The notes below the pieces were generated by a model that was not told where the DNA came from, did no database searches, and saw only the letters and a list, made by a program, of their open reading frames with translations. From Panulirus ornatus (taxonomy: Eukaryota; Arthropoda; Malacostraca; Decapoda; Palinuridae), in contig NC_092228.1 of the NCBI RefSeq assembly GCF_036320965.1, positions 16,959,893 through 17,023,892 of the forward strand: a DNA stretch of 64,000 bases, written 5' to 3'. The position numbers and the translations under genes were made by a program. Shown here piece by piece: positions 36,392-47,796 of this stretch; the first letter of the stretch is position 1; each line of letters starts with the position of its first letter.

Positions 36392-37180
36392 ACGAACTCA
36401 ATACTTATTCAGGCCAGGTCGCCAGTACCATATCTGTTACAAATACTACTGACCTTGTCTTGCAAGGACGTTATAGATTTGTCAAGTTGCACAACTCAGA
36501 ATAACACAATAATAAAGTTATGGGATTGAATTAAAGACCAGCATTACCTTCAATCTACTTATAATGAAAGAATTCAAGTGTACAAAGATAGGTACATAAA
36601 TCAAGCATGAAACATTTACGTTAACACTGAACATAAGTCAATATTCCAGATAAGATTTCAAGCCAGGAGACCTCTTTCTTGTGACAGTTACGCTTGACGT
36701 GACACAATTAACTTCATCGTTACACTTATCTAAACCTGATGTAACACAGTAAACACTTAGCTAAATCTGATGTAACACAGTAAACACTTAGCTAAATCTG
36801 ATGTAACACAGTAAACACTTATAGCACAACACTCGTTATAGCAGTAACGGCTTATAGCACAGCAGGGCTTACAGGCTTACAGGTTTACAGGCTACAGGCT
36901 ACAGCAGGGGACACCACCCACCTCGCTGGGCTTCAGAGAAAGGAATCAAGTCTCAGCGGGTGTTGTGGGTACCAGAAGACAAGCGTTCGCCCTTGCTGCT
37001 ATAAACCTTACATTTCGATTGGCTATAGAAATATAGGAGAAGTTCTCATTGGTTGGAGGGTCCCAGAGTCTCGGCGTAGTTACACTCTCGTAAAATGCTG
37101 GGTGGACAGAAACTCCGAGCCAGCCTCAAGCATCACTCCTCGCCCTGGTAAGAAATAGATACAAACACACACGTCTTCGT

Positions 37181-37184
<4 letters not shown>
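36388..37184 (+). mobile_element. probable solo LTR (797 bp)
   Basis: Begins TGTTACGAA and ends TTCGTAACA, giving the TG..CA ends and short inverted termini typical of LTRs (Ty3/gypsy LTRs often show such ends). (TA)n lies on both sides, so a 4-6 bp target duplication would be invisible. Inside are AATAAAG at about 36509, a TATAAAC at about 37001, and three copies of GATGTAACACAGTAAACACT (about 36740-36820). No primer-binding site or gag/pol follows. A non-autonomous TA-targeting DNA transposon with 9-bp termini is the main alternative. Orientation is tentative. Confidence 0.6.

Positions 37185-37251
<67 letters not shown>
37185..37251. repeat. (TA)n, right flank of LTR-like element
   Basis: About 33 TA units. 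Confidence 0.97.
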
Positions 37252-37252
<1 letters not shown>

Positions 37253-37412
37253 TGGTCCGAGCCAGGTACCCATTCCATCAACAAGCCTTTAGGTGTGGAT
37301 GAACAGCTGGGTTGACTGTGGACAGACTGCCGTCACCAGAATTGGAACCTGTGCGCTCGACCCTGGGCGGCCCGTCACGGTTAAGAACACGCTGACCGCT
37401 ACACCATGAGTG
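37252..37412 (-). mobile_element. tRNA-derived SINE, copy 1
   Basis: On the minus strand an A box TGGTGTAGCGGTCAGCG starts at 37406 and a B box GGTTCCAATTC starts at 37349, 57 nt apart. The body ends in GATGGAATGGGTACCTGGCTC. The copy at 44691-44860 has the same A-box type, box spacing and body end (GATAAATGGGCACCCGG). It ends at (TA)n. Confidence 0.7.
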
Positions 37413-38238
37413 TTTCCCTGGTCTTCTAACCCTCCGACAGCTGGGTCTGGGACCTTACCTACCTTACGTATACCTGACGGTAGATCCCAGGGCTTCTGCC
37501 ACTAACAAGATGGGTAATAGTTTTCCTTTATCTTTCGTCAAGGGCAGCAAAGCGACGCAAGATGCTGTTCACAACCATTCTTACCTTAAACTTGATGGCA
37601 TGATGCGAAAGCATCATCAGAAAATGCATGGCATGCATACATACATAAACACATACATAATACACACGTAGGTACATAAATATATATAATTGCAGGCATA
37701 TAAACAAAGATCCCCATAGAGGAAGTGAAAACAATGCATCCGTCACTTGCACAGTGATAAAACACATGGAGGAAAAAAAAAGTAAAGAAAATGAAAGAAT
37801 ATAAAAAGAAAGAACAGGAAGACAGACGATAATAATAATACTAACAATAATGACACCAGTCTGGCATCTCTGGTCGGGGGGACGTGCGCATGCACGTACT
37901 TGAAGAACTTGGGCCTAAGAAAAGAAAGACTTCAAACTAAAAACAAAAAACAAACAAAAAAACAAACGATGAAACGAATGATTTCAGAAAAAGGAAAAAA
38001 TGGATGACAAAACCCCGACGAAGTCATTAGCTCGACGACGGAGGAGACAGAGTCGTGATTCCCTCTTGCCCTGGGGCACCGCTCGAGCCCTGAGGAACTC
38101 CTTTGAAGAGTCGAGATGAGGTCGCTGAGCGCCACCCAAAATCGGATACCACACAGGTGCCGAGGTCGGAGATCAGGTACTTTTAGATGATTCTGGGATG
38201 TGTGTGTGTGTGTGGACAGCGACACCACTATGTAATAG

Positions 38239-38240
<2 letters not shown>
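37413..38240. other. unassigned sequence
   Basis: AT-rich with an A-rich stretch at 37770-37990; no gene recognised. Confidence 0.5.

Positions 38241-38323
<83 letters not shown>
38241..38323. repeat. (GA)n microsatellite
   Basis: About 41 GA units. Confidence 0.98.
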
Positions 38324-38325
<2 letters not shown>

Positions 38326-40509
38326 ATATGAGACAGGCTTTTACATACATCTCATCAACACCCCACCTCATTCTTGCTATTGTTCAGTATGTTTTTGGGG
38401 GGTGGACACATTATCTGCTGGTCTCAGAGCTTATATCATTTCAGGAAGATGAGCGAAGAGTACCCCTCCATAACCCTCTATGATTTATCTATCAATTCTC
38501 AATGTGTATTGAAATCAAAGAAGGGGGTATAAAGTGCCAGAGAAATAAGATAGAAAAAAAATAGAAGGGCAAAAATACGGACGAGACTGTGATCATTAAA
38601 AGGAAGGATGGAAACATTTCTGTGCCTGGGAGTTAAAACCAGTGAAACACAAAACAAGACAGCAATAAGGCCATCAGGAGGCGCTAAATGGATCATCAGG
38701 GCACGAGCCACGACACAGACCCGCGGCGTCTTCGGCTGCCTTCGATGACCCCGAGAGTATAATGTCACTTAACTGGAAGACGAGCAAACCTACGCGCTAC
38801 AAGGTAAGAGCCATCACCTCCCACACCACAACAACACCCAGAACACGGCCAGACATCTCCAGCGACCACCATGGACTGGATGATCATCATCTCCCCCCCC
38901 CCCCCCAACCTTGTAGCATTCCGGTCCGGTTGTAAAGAGGAGGGTTCGTCACATGCGACCGGACCCTCCTCCCCTCCAAAGACATAGGCGGCTGCATAAG
39001 AAGATTGAGACTTTGCCACGGCGAAAAGCAATGGTGTTCCTGGAATATAGCAATTTCCGGTATCAGGTTTACTCGCGCTGCACGATCAACTGACAAACGA
39101 ATCGGACGACCGAGAAATGTGAGTCTTTCCAGCTTAACATCCTTCCAGAATATGATCCGTGTCGACTGCCTTTTTTTTTTATGTTCGTGCTAGACAATCA
39201 AAAATTCTGTAAAGAGTCCCTTCCCTTCTGTTGTTCCTGGAAGCTGCAAGGCGTTACGCATGACCGGTGCGTTAAAGGATCCAGTTACAGACCACGCCCC
39301 GTACATGACCACAAAAGACGACGGAGACGAATCCAGGACAACAAGGACGCTTCTAGAGGCGATCGCCGTGATCCGGGAGTTACCTCTGGTGCGTATATTC
39401 ATAGAAGTTGCCACTGACCTCAGCACCACTCGGGGGACAGCAACAGACCATGGGAGCATAGAGTTCCTCAACTTCTATACGATCACTCCTTCCAGAAGTT
39501 CAGTCTTCGACAAAGGCGCCTTCAAGATGATCTGGTAGGAGGGACGGCCGTAAGAGTTACCCCTTCAGCATCAAGAAGGTTCGTAACATACTGCAAGAAT
39601 ACTGCCTGGCCGAGTTAAATACCGTCCAGAAGGTCTTCTGGAAGGGAGGAACACACTCCCATCCAACTTCCCTTCACCTACGCCAGAAACTGCGAGACGG
39701 TCAGGGGCACTCCTGGGGCACGATCCACGAGCGGCCGAGACCCCAGGGGCACGTCTGTGTGGGATCTGTATCATTACGCGGACGTACAACTCCGCGCCTC
39801 TGAACTCTGTCATTTGACCGACTCTCCGTACGAATCATCTGCTCCTGGAACAGCCAGGCATCACGAGGAGCATGTATGTGATCTTAAGCTTTTTGTCTCC
39901 AAGCTGAAGCTCCTGAAGGAGGAAGATCATGAGCAGCAAAGTGGCTGTGACATCGACAACGGATGAAGAATTCCATCTCAGCTCTGTCAACGCTCCCGTC
40001 ACGCGCTCGTAATAGCCTCCGGTAGATGGTCTTGCGCCGCTATCTGATGACACATACGAACAACGCAACCGTTCATCATCAGTAACCGATATGCAAATCC
40101 ATTACAGAAAAGCATTATTCTCAGTACTTAAGAAATCACTAAACATATACCCACGGCCGTCATCCCTTACGTAGACTAAGTGTGCCACTCATCACATACA
40201 TAGCATTCATCATCAGTTTACCTCATAGTAATCAATGATTTCCGTATATTTCACTGAAGCTTCAGTCTTTCGACAGAAATGAATATCGATGTCATTCTGA
40301 AGGCACAAGGCCCTGGATTCCACGCGATTTCAAAGGGCGTCATGGAGTCCTCCTCCTCGAAACTGGACACTTTTCCAGGGACAGGAGATGCCTGTCATGC
40401 TGGAGACTACTTAGTTCCACTAGGCTACTGAGGGCACAGGAGGCCATCGTATAACCAGTAAGAGGAAGAAACGTGATATATACACCCGACTCTGAACACT
40501 CAATCTGGT
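38324..40509. other. longest repeat-poor stretch, no gene recognised
   Basis: About 2.2 kb of apparently single-copy DNA with only a poly-C at about 38893-38906. The largest non-repetitive frames are 39260-39538 (+, 92 codons) and 39190-39471 (-, 93 codons). They overlap on opposite strands and neither has a motif I recognise. This is the best place to look for unrecognised host exons. Confidence 0.45.
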
Positions 40510-40795
40510 TCTATTGCCTCATCTTTATCCTATCGTCTCATCAATATCCTATCTTTCCCATCTTTATCCTACCATTCCATCTTTATTCTATAGCCTCCAT
40601 GTCTAACTCATCATCTCATCTTTGACCTTATCCTGCCATCTTTATCCTATCTTCCCATCTTCATCCTATCATCACATCCTCGTCCTATCGTTCCATCTTC
40701 ATCCTATCGTCCCATCTTCACCCTATCGTTCTATCTTCATCCCATCGTCCAATCTTTATCTTATCGTCCCCTCCTTATCGTCTCGTCCCATCTCT
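40510..40795. repeat. degenerate TCCTATCGTCCCATCTTCA repeats
   Basis: About 16 loose units of 15-19 bp. Confidence 0.85.
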
Positions 40796-41886
40796 ACGCT
40801 AACTGTACACTGACAACACCTGTGGCACTGGCGAGTGTAACGTAAACCCCTGCTACATAGAAAACCACCACATGGACGTGGTCTAAGGTGTCTGTGTCTG
40901 TACTTCTGTCTGTGAGCACTGCAGGGACTAAATCTGCTTGCATAACATCCTGTGTCTGCATCCCTGTGTGTCTACATGAGACCCTTCGTGTCAGCGAGGC
41001 AGCCCGGGGCATCGTGTCTGTGTGGAGCGTGTTACTCCCCTTCGGCGGCACTGTTGCGTCTGTCCTTGGCTTTGTTTGTACCCGTAACCTGCGTGGGATC
41101 GCGTGTCTCGAAATCAGTGAGGCGGCGTGGGTCTTCGAGCCCGTGCTGCGCGTCTTCACACAAGCGAGGAGCCTTAGTTAAGCGTCCGTCTTGTGCACCA
41201 GTTCGGCTCACTCCAGACTCCGTGTCTCTGCTCAGTCCTCCGTTGCCTCTCGCTGACCGTAACAACGTCCATCATACACCTGGCGAGTGCAATGTGTGCG
41301 TGTGTGTGTGTGTGTGTCTGTGTGTGTGTTTACATGGCCATCATCACCGAGGGCTACGCTGTTCACTGCGATGCCTGGTGGCGGTCTTCGTGAGGCGTGC
41401 TGGAGGGATACTGACCACGCACCTCCCGTCATCAACAACAAATGTGGCGGGAGGCGATAGCGATAAGCGTGTCAGCGAGGTGTCGTGGCAGGTTGTTCTT
41501 GGGGGCTCCAGCCTCGCGCCGCGCCCCACAAGCACCACACTCGCCTACCACCTACCACGCACGCACTCATATTTTGTAACCAGACACCATCACCGTGTCA
41601 CATTTTTTTTCCCTCTCTCTCCACCTACCTTCCTCCTCCTTGGCCCGACATGCAACGTCTCAAAGCGATTATGCCTCGCGCCCTGTGGAGGCAGGGCACT
41701 CCAAGCCTTGGAGTCCTCTTGGAGGAAAGGCCATTATGGGCGGCCCCCACCTGCACCATTAACAAAAGACCATTAATACACCTGACGAGGTTGTTCCCAA
41801 ATAATAAAATATATTAATGGTGTATAACTCAGGATTCCCTCCTCCTCCTCCTCCTCCTCCTTCGCCCCCCACCCTCCCCTCCTGCG
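40796..41886. other. unassigned sequence with short (TG)n
   Basis: (TG) tract at about 41298-41330; no gene recognised. CTC triplets run at about 41838-41862. Confidence 0.5.
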
Positions 41887-41915
41887 ACCACACACACACA
41901 CACACACACACACAC

Positions 41916-41951
<36 letters not shown>
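41887..41951. repeat. (CA)n microsatellite
   Basis: About 32 CA units with one CAACAC interruption. Confidence 0.97.
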
Positions 41952-41956
<5 letters not shown>

Positions 41957-42263
41957 GCGAGTAAATAATGTGCCGAGTTAAATGAGGCCAGCAGTAGAGC
42001 AGAATGATCCGGGCAGTGGGACGATGATACACCACCTACGGCCGAGGAGGAGCCAGTTAATTGAATGTGATTAAAGAAAATTAACCTTCAGAGTGGAATG
42101 AAGTATTGTAATTAACCAAGTTAATTAGAGGGAATATATATCACTCCGAGGGACGAAATCATCGTGATAACAGTAACCACGCTCCCACGAGTCGACATAA
42201 CCCATGAAAAAAAAAGACGTTGACGTTTCTTCTTATCATATTCTGACCTGATGTACAGTTGAG

Positions 42264-42268
<5 letters not shown>

Positions 42269-42310
<42 letters not shown>
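42269..42310. repeat. (CA)n microsatellite
   Basis: 21 CA units. Confidence 0.97.
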
Positions 42311-42312
<2 letters not shown>

Positions 42313-42460
42313 GTGCAGTACAGACCTTCCTCGTCGGACCCCCTACAGTTGGAGATGTGACACTGGCGACGCATAGGACCACCGTGGCCACAGCTTCGAC
42401 AAGCATTGTAAAAACAATGACGTGAAAGGATCTCTCATAAAACTACCGGGCTGCAGGTCC

Positions 42461-42466
<6 letters not shown>

Positions 42467-42532
<66 letters not shown>
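42467..42532. repeat. (CT)n microsatellite
   Basis: 33 CT units. Confidence 0.98.
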
Positions 42533-42535
<3 letters not shown>

Positions 42536-42647
42536 AGGAAAAAAATGTTTTATAGCTACTTTGGTGAACATTTAAAACGACTCGGGGTAAAGCAACACCA
42601 ACGAAGTACCAACGCCCACAATACAACCCGCTTATGGTGACACAGAG

Positions 42648-43183
42648 CTACCACAACTCCACCACCACCCACCACCACAACTCCACCACCACCACCACCA
42701 CCACAACTCCACCACCACCACCACCACAACTCCACCACCACCACCACAACCACCCACTACCACCACAACTCCACCAACACCACCACAACCACCCACCACC
42801 ACAACTCCACCACCACCACCACCCACAACTACAACTTCATCACCATCACCACGACCACCACAACTCCACCACCACCACCACAACCACCCACTACCACCAC
42901 AACTCCACCAACACCACCACAACCACCCACCACCACAACTCCACCACCACCACCACCCACCACTACAACTTCATCACCACCACCACCACCACCACCACAA
43001 CTCCACCACCACCCACCACCACAACTCCACCACCACCACCCACCACCACAACTCCACCACCACCACCACCACAACTCCACCATCACCACCACAACCACCC
43101 ACCACCACAACTCCACCACCGCCACAACTCCACCACCACCACCACCCACCACCACAACTCCACCACCACCACCACAACTCCTG
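42648..43183. repeat. (CCA)n / CAACTCCACCACC composite array
   Basis: CCA triplets punctuated by CACAACTCCACCACC. A block of about 120-140 bp with TACAACTTCATCACCA appears twice (from about 42820 and 42960), suggesting a higher-order duplication. Frames give poly-H/T/P or G/V/W-rich peptides. Confidence 0.93.
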
Positions 43184-43277
43184 CTGCATTAACGTATGAC
43201 CGAAGTGGCTTAAAACCCCACATTACAACGTTCTTGAATATCGTGGGAACAATAATAAAAAACGGCGATATAACCCC

Positions 43278-44458
43278 ATAACTGACCCCAGCACATGACG
43301 CTAAACCCCACAGCTGACCCCAGCACATGACGCCAAACCCCACAGCTGACCCCAGCACATGACGCCAAACCCCACAACTGACCCCAGCACATGACGCCAA
43401 ACCCCACAGCTGACCCCAGCACATGACGCCAAACCCCACAGCTGACCCCAGCACATGACGCCAAACCCCACAGCTGACCCCAGCACATGACGCCAAACCC
43501 CACAGCTGACCCCAGCACATGACGCCAAACCCCACAGCTGACCCCAGCACATGACGCCAAACCCCACAGCTGACCCCAGCACATGACGCCAAACCCCACA
43601 GCTGACCCCAGCACATGACGCCAAACCCCACAGCTGACCCCAGCACATGACGCCAAACCCCACAGCTGACCCCAGCACATGACGCCAAACCCCACAACTG
43701 ACCCCAGCACATGACGCCAAACCCCACAGCTGACCCCAGCACATGACGCCAAACCCCACAGCTGACCCCAGCACATGACGCCAAACCCCACAGCTGACCC
43801 CAGCACATGACGCCAAACCCCACAACTGACCCCAGCACATGACGCCAAACCCCACAGCTGACCCCAGCACATGACGCCAAACCCCACAGCTGACCCCAGC
43901 ACATGACGCCAAACCCCACAGCTGACCCCAGCACATGACGCCAAACCCCACAGCTGACCCCAGCACATGACGCCAAACCCCACACCTGACCCCAGCACAT
44001 GACGCCAAACCCCACAGCTGACCCCAGCACATGACGCCAAACCCCACACCTGACCCCAGCACATGACGCCAAACCCCACAGCTGACCCCAGCACATGACG
44101 CCAAACCCCACAGCTGACCCCAGCACATGACGCCAAACCCCACAGCTGACCCCAGCACATGACGCCAAACCCCACAGCTGACCCCAGCACATGACGCCAA
44201 ACCCCACACCTGACCCCAGCACATGACGCCAAACCCCACAGCTGACCCCAGCACATGACGCCAAACCCCACACCTGACCCCAGCACATGACGCCAAACCC
44301 CACAGCTGACCCCAGCACATGACGCCAAACCCCACAGCTGACCCCAGCACATGACGCCAAACCCCACAGCTGACCCCAGCACATGACGCCAAACCCCACA
44401 GCTGACCCCAGCACATGACGCCAAACCCCACAGCTGACCCCAGCACATGACGCCAAAC
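43278..44458. repeat. 32-bp minisatellite, about 37 copies
   Basis: Head-to-tail units containing CAGCTGACCCCAGCACATGA and CGCCAAACCCCA. Variation is concentrated at one site: CAGCTG, CAACTG (about 43374, 43693, 43824) or CACCTG (about 43981-44275). The CACCTG variant recurs every second to fifth unit in one part, a sign of higher-order amplification. All three minus frames are open because 32 is not a multiple of 3 and no frame of the 96-bp cycle has a stop. Confidence 0.98.
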
Positions 44459-44565
44459 CAAACCGAAGGACGAAAATGAAATAATTTAAATAAAATGAAG
44501 AATAAACAAAGAGGAAAAAAAAATCTCCGAGGTGAATCAAATATTAACTGAAAAGTTCCCCTCAA

Positions 44566-44568
<3 letters not shown>

Positions 44569-44609
<41 letters not shown>

Positions 44610-44641
44610 ACACACACAGGAGAACCTCCTGCCCCACCCAT

Positions 44642-44679
<38 letters not shown>
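44569..44679. repeat. two (CA)n tracts
   Basis: 44569-44618 (one ATAC interruption) and 44644-44679. Confidence 0.97.
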
Positions 44680-44684
<5 letters not shown>

Positions 44685-44690
44685 CCTCCG

Positions 44691-44860
44691 TGGTACTGTG
44701 GTCAGCGTCACTGACTACATATAAATAAAAAACTACGATTTACATACATTTCGAGTCCTGGTCCGGGTAACCAGCTCACAGCCCACCCAGGCCTTCATCC
44801 TCATTCCTCCGGGGTCGGTCGATAAATGGGCACCCGGTATGAGGTAGTTAGGCTGGTTAA
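44691..44860 (+). mobile_element. tRNA-derived SINE, copy 2
   Basis: A box TGGTACTGTGGTCAGCG at 44691, B box TTCGAGTCC at 44750-44758. The body GGTAACCAGCTCACAGCCCA leads to GGGGTCGGTCGATAAATGGG and CACCCGG. A-B spacing (about 58 nt) matches copy 1 at 37252-37412. An AT-rich piece between the boxes probably explains the longer-than-tRNA spacing. Confidence 0.75.
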
Positions 44861-45410
44861 TTAAGAAGCTTTATATGGACGCGTGTGTACACAGACAAAG
44901 CATTTCTGCGACAGTGTGCGAGAAGGGTACTTTAGCAGGGGGGTGAGGTGAGGTGAGGGGGAGCACAGAGCGTACAGTGGGTGCAATACATGGACAAAGG
45001 AAGGGTAATAGTGCGGGTGAAGGGTACACAGAGCAGGGGGCAGGTAGGTGTAGGCAAGCACAGAATGTACAGCGGGTACAATGCTTGGATATACAGTGGA
45101 CATATACAGTGGGGCATATACAGTGGGCATATACAGACAGTGGGCCAGGAGACCACTCTAAGCAGCCTTATCGTTCGAGGGAGATCGCTGTGACTGGCAC
45201 AGGTGGTGAGAACGTGTGTGTGGTAAGGTACAATACAGACGACACCCGCCTCACCAGCCCCGGGCCTTGGGTTGGACTGTGGACCCTCGTCGTCCACCAC
45301 CCCACCACCCAGTCAACCCTGTGGTTTACACCGCGGGGAGGAACACTGTGGCTAAAACCCAGCGACAACCCTGCCCGTGGGGGGCCCCAAGTACCACACC
45401 ACAGCCAACC
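44861..45410. other. unassigned sequence
   Basis: Contains short repeats of CATATACAGTGGG at 45083-45140; no gene recognised. Confidence 0.5.
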
Positions 45411-45482
45411 TCCATGGCGCACGGGGGTCAGCGATGCAGATAAGGTATCAAAAAATGCCCGGGTTCGAGTCCTAGTTTACGA
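45411..45482 (+). other. tRNA-like remnant (A and B boxes)
   Basis: TGGCGCACGGGGG (about 45415) and GGGTTCGAGTCC (about 45461) resemble Pol III A and B boxes about 46 nt apart, close to real tRNA spacing. The acceptor and T stems do not pair, so this is a decayed tRNA or SINE head, or chance. Confidence 0.3.
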
Positions 45483-45596
45483 CCAACCTAAATTTTTTGT
45501 TTTTGTAAGAAAGTGGACGAAAGCAGTGAAAGGTGTCGTGGGCCCTGCTGGCCTGGCCTGGCCTGGCCTGCGTCGTGGGCAGGTCTGAGCAGGCGA

Positions 45597-45830
45597 CACG
45601 TGGCAGGAGGTTGAGGTGAGGTACAGCAGGTGAGGAGGAGGAGGAGGAGGAGGAGGATGCGAGGTAACCAAAGGGGTGCGTCACTTCCGGTGTGGTGGCG
45701 GCGTCCTCCTCGACACGTGGCGAACCACGACATGACACGTGGCCACCTCGTCAAGACCTGGACACGTGGCCACCTCGTCAAGACCTGGACACGTGGCTAA
45801 CCTGAGCAAGACCTGAACCCCAGTCACGTG
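45597..45830. promoter_or_regulatory. cluster of six CACGTG E-boxes in a 27-bp repeat
   Basis: Perfect CACGTG at 45597, 45714, 45736, 45763, 45790 and 45825. Three sit in near-identical 27-bp units containing CACGTGGCCACCTCGTCAAG. CACGTG is the bHLH/bHLH-Zip site; whether these are used is unknown. Confidence 0.5.
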
Positions 45831-45922
45831 ACTACCTGCACCCCCTACGTCGTTCATGACATCACAACAGTGACGCATCCCGCTATTCGACGTCACGCTG
45901 GGGACACGAGGATCCCTGCTTA

Positions 45923-46365
45923 TGACGTCACAACACACTGATGACGTCATATGATCTACCTAGCCTCCAGGTCACACTAGAGGCGTCGTACTCCGCTCAC
46001 CAGGTCACACTCGAGCTGCCCTGACCCCTAAGGACGACTTTTACATCAAGTCACATCGGCCACGCGACCTTCAGCACACCTCATGACTCTAGCGCGCGGC
46101 GCGCGCCCTCATCGCCTACGTGACGCCACGAAGATGACGTCAAACCAGAGATGACGTCAATCCAGGCACCTGACGCCACGAAGATGACGTCAAACCAGAA
46201 ATGACGTCAAACCAGGCACCTGACGTCACGCTGATGACGTCAAAGGAGAGCTGACGCCACGCTGATGACGTCAAACCAGACACCTGACTCCACAATGATG
46301 ACGTCAAAGGAGAGCTGACGCCGGTCAGATGACGTCAGACCAGAAACTTGCCTCTGATGACGTCA
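45923..46365. promoter_or_regulatory. cluster of 12 perfect TGACGTCA (CRE/ATF-type) sites
   Basis: Exact TGACGTCA at 45923, 45942, 46135, 46152, 46185, 46202, 46221, 46235, 46266, 46299, 46330 and 46358, with degenerate TGACGCCA copies between. They sit in imperfect repeats with AAACCAGA and GGCACC linkers, so the cluster arose at least partly by tandem duplication. The palindrome is the full CREB/ATF consensus. No start site or gene is recognised nearby. Confidence 0.55.
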
Positions 46366-46385
46366 ATACAAACGGGTAAATACCG

Positions 46386-46435
46386 CACACACACACACAC
46401 ACACAAACACATACACACACACACACACACACACA
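46386..46435. repeat. (CA)n microsatellite
   Basis: About 25 CA units with two A interruptions. Confidence 0.97.
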
Positions 46436-46532
46436 CTGGCCTGGCGACGCCAGACAACGAAACACCAAACCAGGGCATCTCACGCCAGGCCAAGGACAAC
46501 ACAAGACACGTGACCCCATCATGCTGAACCAG

Positions 46533-46645
46533 GAGATAACAGAGATAACAAACACATCAGAGATACAGAAGGAGATAACAGAGATAACAAACACATCAGA
46601 GATACAGAAGGAGATAACAGAGATAACAAACACATCAGAGATACA
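46533..46645. repeat. 39-bp minisatellite with AGATAAC motifs, 3 copies
   Basis: Units contain GAGATAACAGAGATAACAAA and CACATCAGAGATACAGA. Each full copy carries two AGATAA sites (GATA-factor-like). Confidence 0.93.
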
Positions 46646-46658
46646 GAGACCCAATCTA

Positions 46659-46745
46659 TGGACACTGAAAAGTCCTCAAAGCAAAATACCCATTTCTTAA
46701 ATACGCTGTCAAAAAAAAGAAGAAAAATCTTTTGGTCATGCAAAA
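46659..46745. repeat. dispersed repeat, copy 1
   Basis: GACACTGAAAAGTCCTCAAA through CAAAATACCCATTTCTTAAA and GCTGTCAAAAA closely matches 47797-47880 in the same orientation. Family unknown. Confidence 0.75.
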
Positions 46746-47168
46746 GAAAAAAAAAGAGAAATCGTGGACAATATCAACTTTACTGCCCCTGCCGTCTCAG
46801 ATAACATATATAAAACATAACGAAGACGTCAAACATATATAAAACATATATAAAACATATAATGAAGACGTCAAACATATATAGAACATATATAAAACAT
46901 ATATAAAACATAACGAAGACGTCAAACATATCGTGAGTAACACCCCGTATGTATACATTAAGCATTGCTCTGAAACCACACACATGTGCGTGTGTATGTA
47001 TGTATGTATGTGAATGTATGATGTTTTGAACACACCACAGACTAGCCAGGAGTTGTACCATCAAATCCTCGGCCTATAGTAATTATCATAATTTTAACAG
47101 TACATCAACAAATGAATACGAAACATTTCATTCGAAAGTTCCATAAAGCGTACCAGTATTTTTTTCGA

Positions 47169-47267
<99 letters not shown>

Positions 47268-47277
47268 CACAAACACA

Positions 47278-47320
<43 letters not shown>

Positions 47321-47332
47321 ACACAAACACAA

Positions 47333-47421
<89 letters not shown>
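47169..47421. repeat. long interrupted (CA)n, about 250 bp
   Basis: The longest CA tract in the window, with scattered AAAC and ATAC interruptions that look like old boundaries of internal duplications. Confidence 0.97.
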
Positions 47422-47427
<6 letters not shown>

Positions 47428-47796
47428 TCTTGTTTTGCGTGAACTACCTGTCAATTCAAACAATGTCTTGTCAAAGGTTAAGAGGTGTTTAACACTCCCA
47501 TTTTCTCCTCCTGTTTTCTTCTTCTGGGTGTCTAGATTTTCAATGGTTCTTAACCAATTTTTTTTTTTCTTTTGGGGGGGGGGGTCGGATGCAACGCTAT
47601 GGGCAACCCCCTCCCCCCGCCCCCAGAAAATGCGGATAATCACACATAAGCACACATATACCCACACAGTAACGTCTTCTGGCTATACACAGCTATGCCA
47701 TTTTGCTCCCTGTTCCGTAATGAAGTCGGCATGTTCAAGAACGTAACGATTTTAAGGCAGATCGGAACACCTTTACTTCAGGGGCCTTTATTCTTT

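Noticed and set aside
38241..38323. RE/ER-rich coding frames over (GA)n, as at all (GA)/(CT) arrays
   Set aside because: Dipeptide translation of a dinucleotide repeat.
43083..44679. Three overlapping minus-strand open frames of 386-489 codons
   Set aside because: They are translations of one 32-bp tandem repeat in three frames; there is no domain and no independent start.
45411..45482. Functional tRNA gene
   Set aside because: A and B boxes are plausible and well spaced, but the acceptor and T stems do not pair, so at most a remnant.
47169..47421. Telomere-like or centromeric repeat
   Set aside because: It is an interrupted (CA)n, not TTAGG or a satellite monomer.
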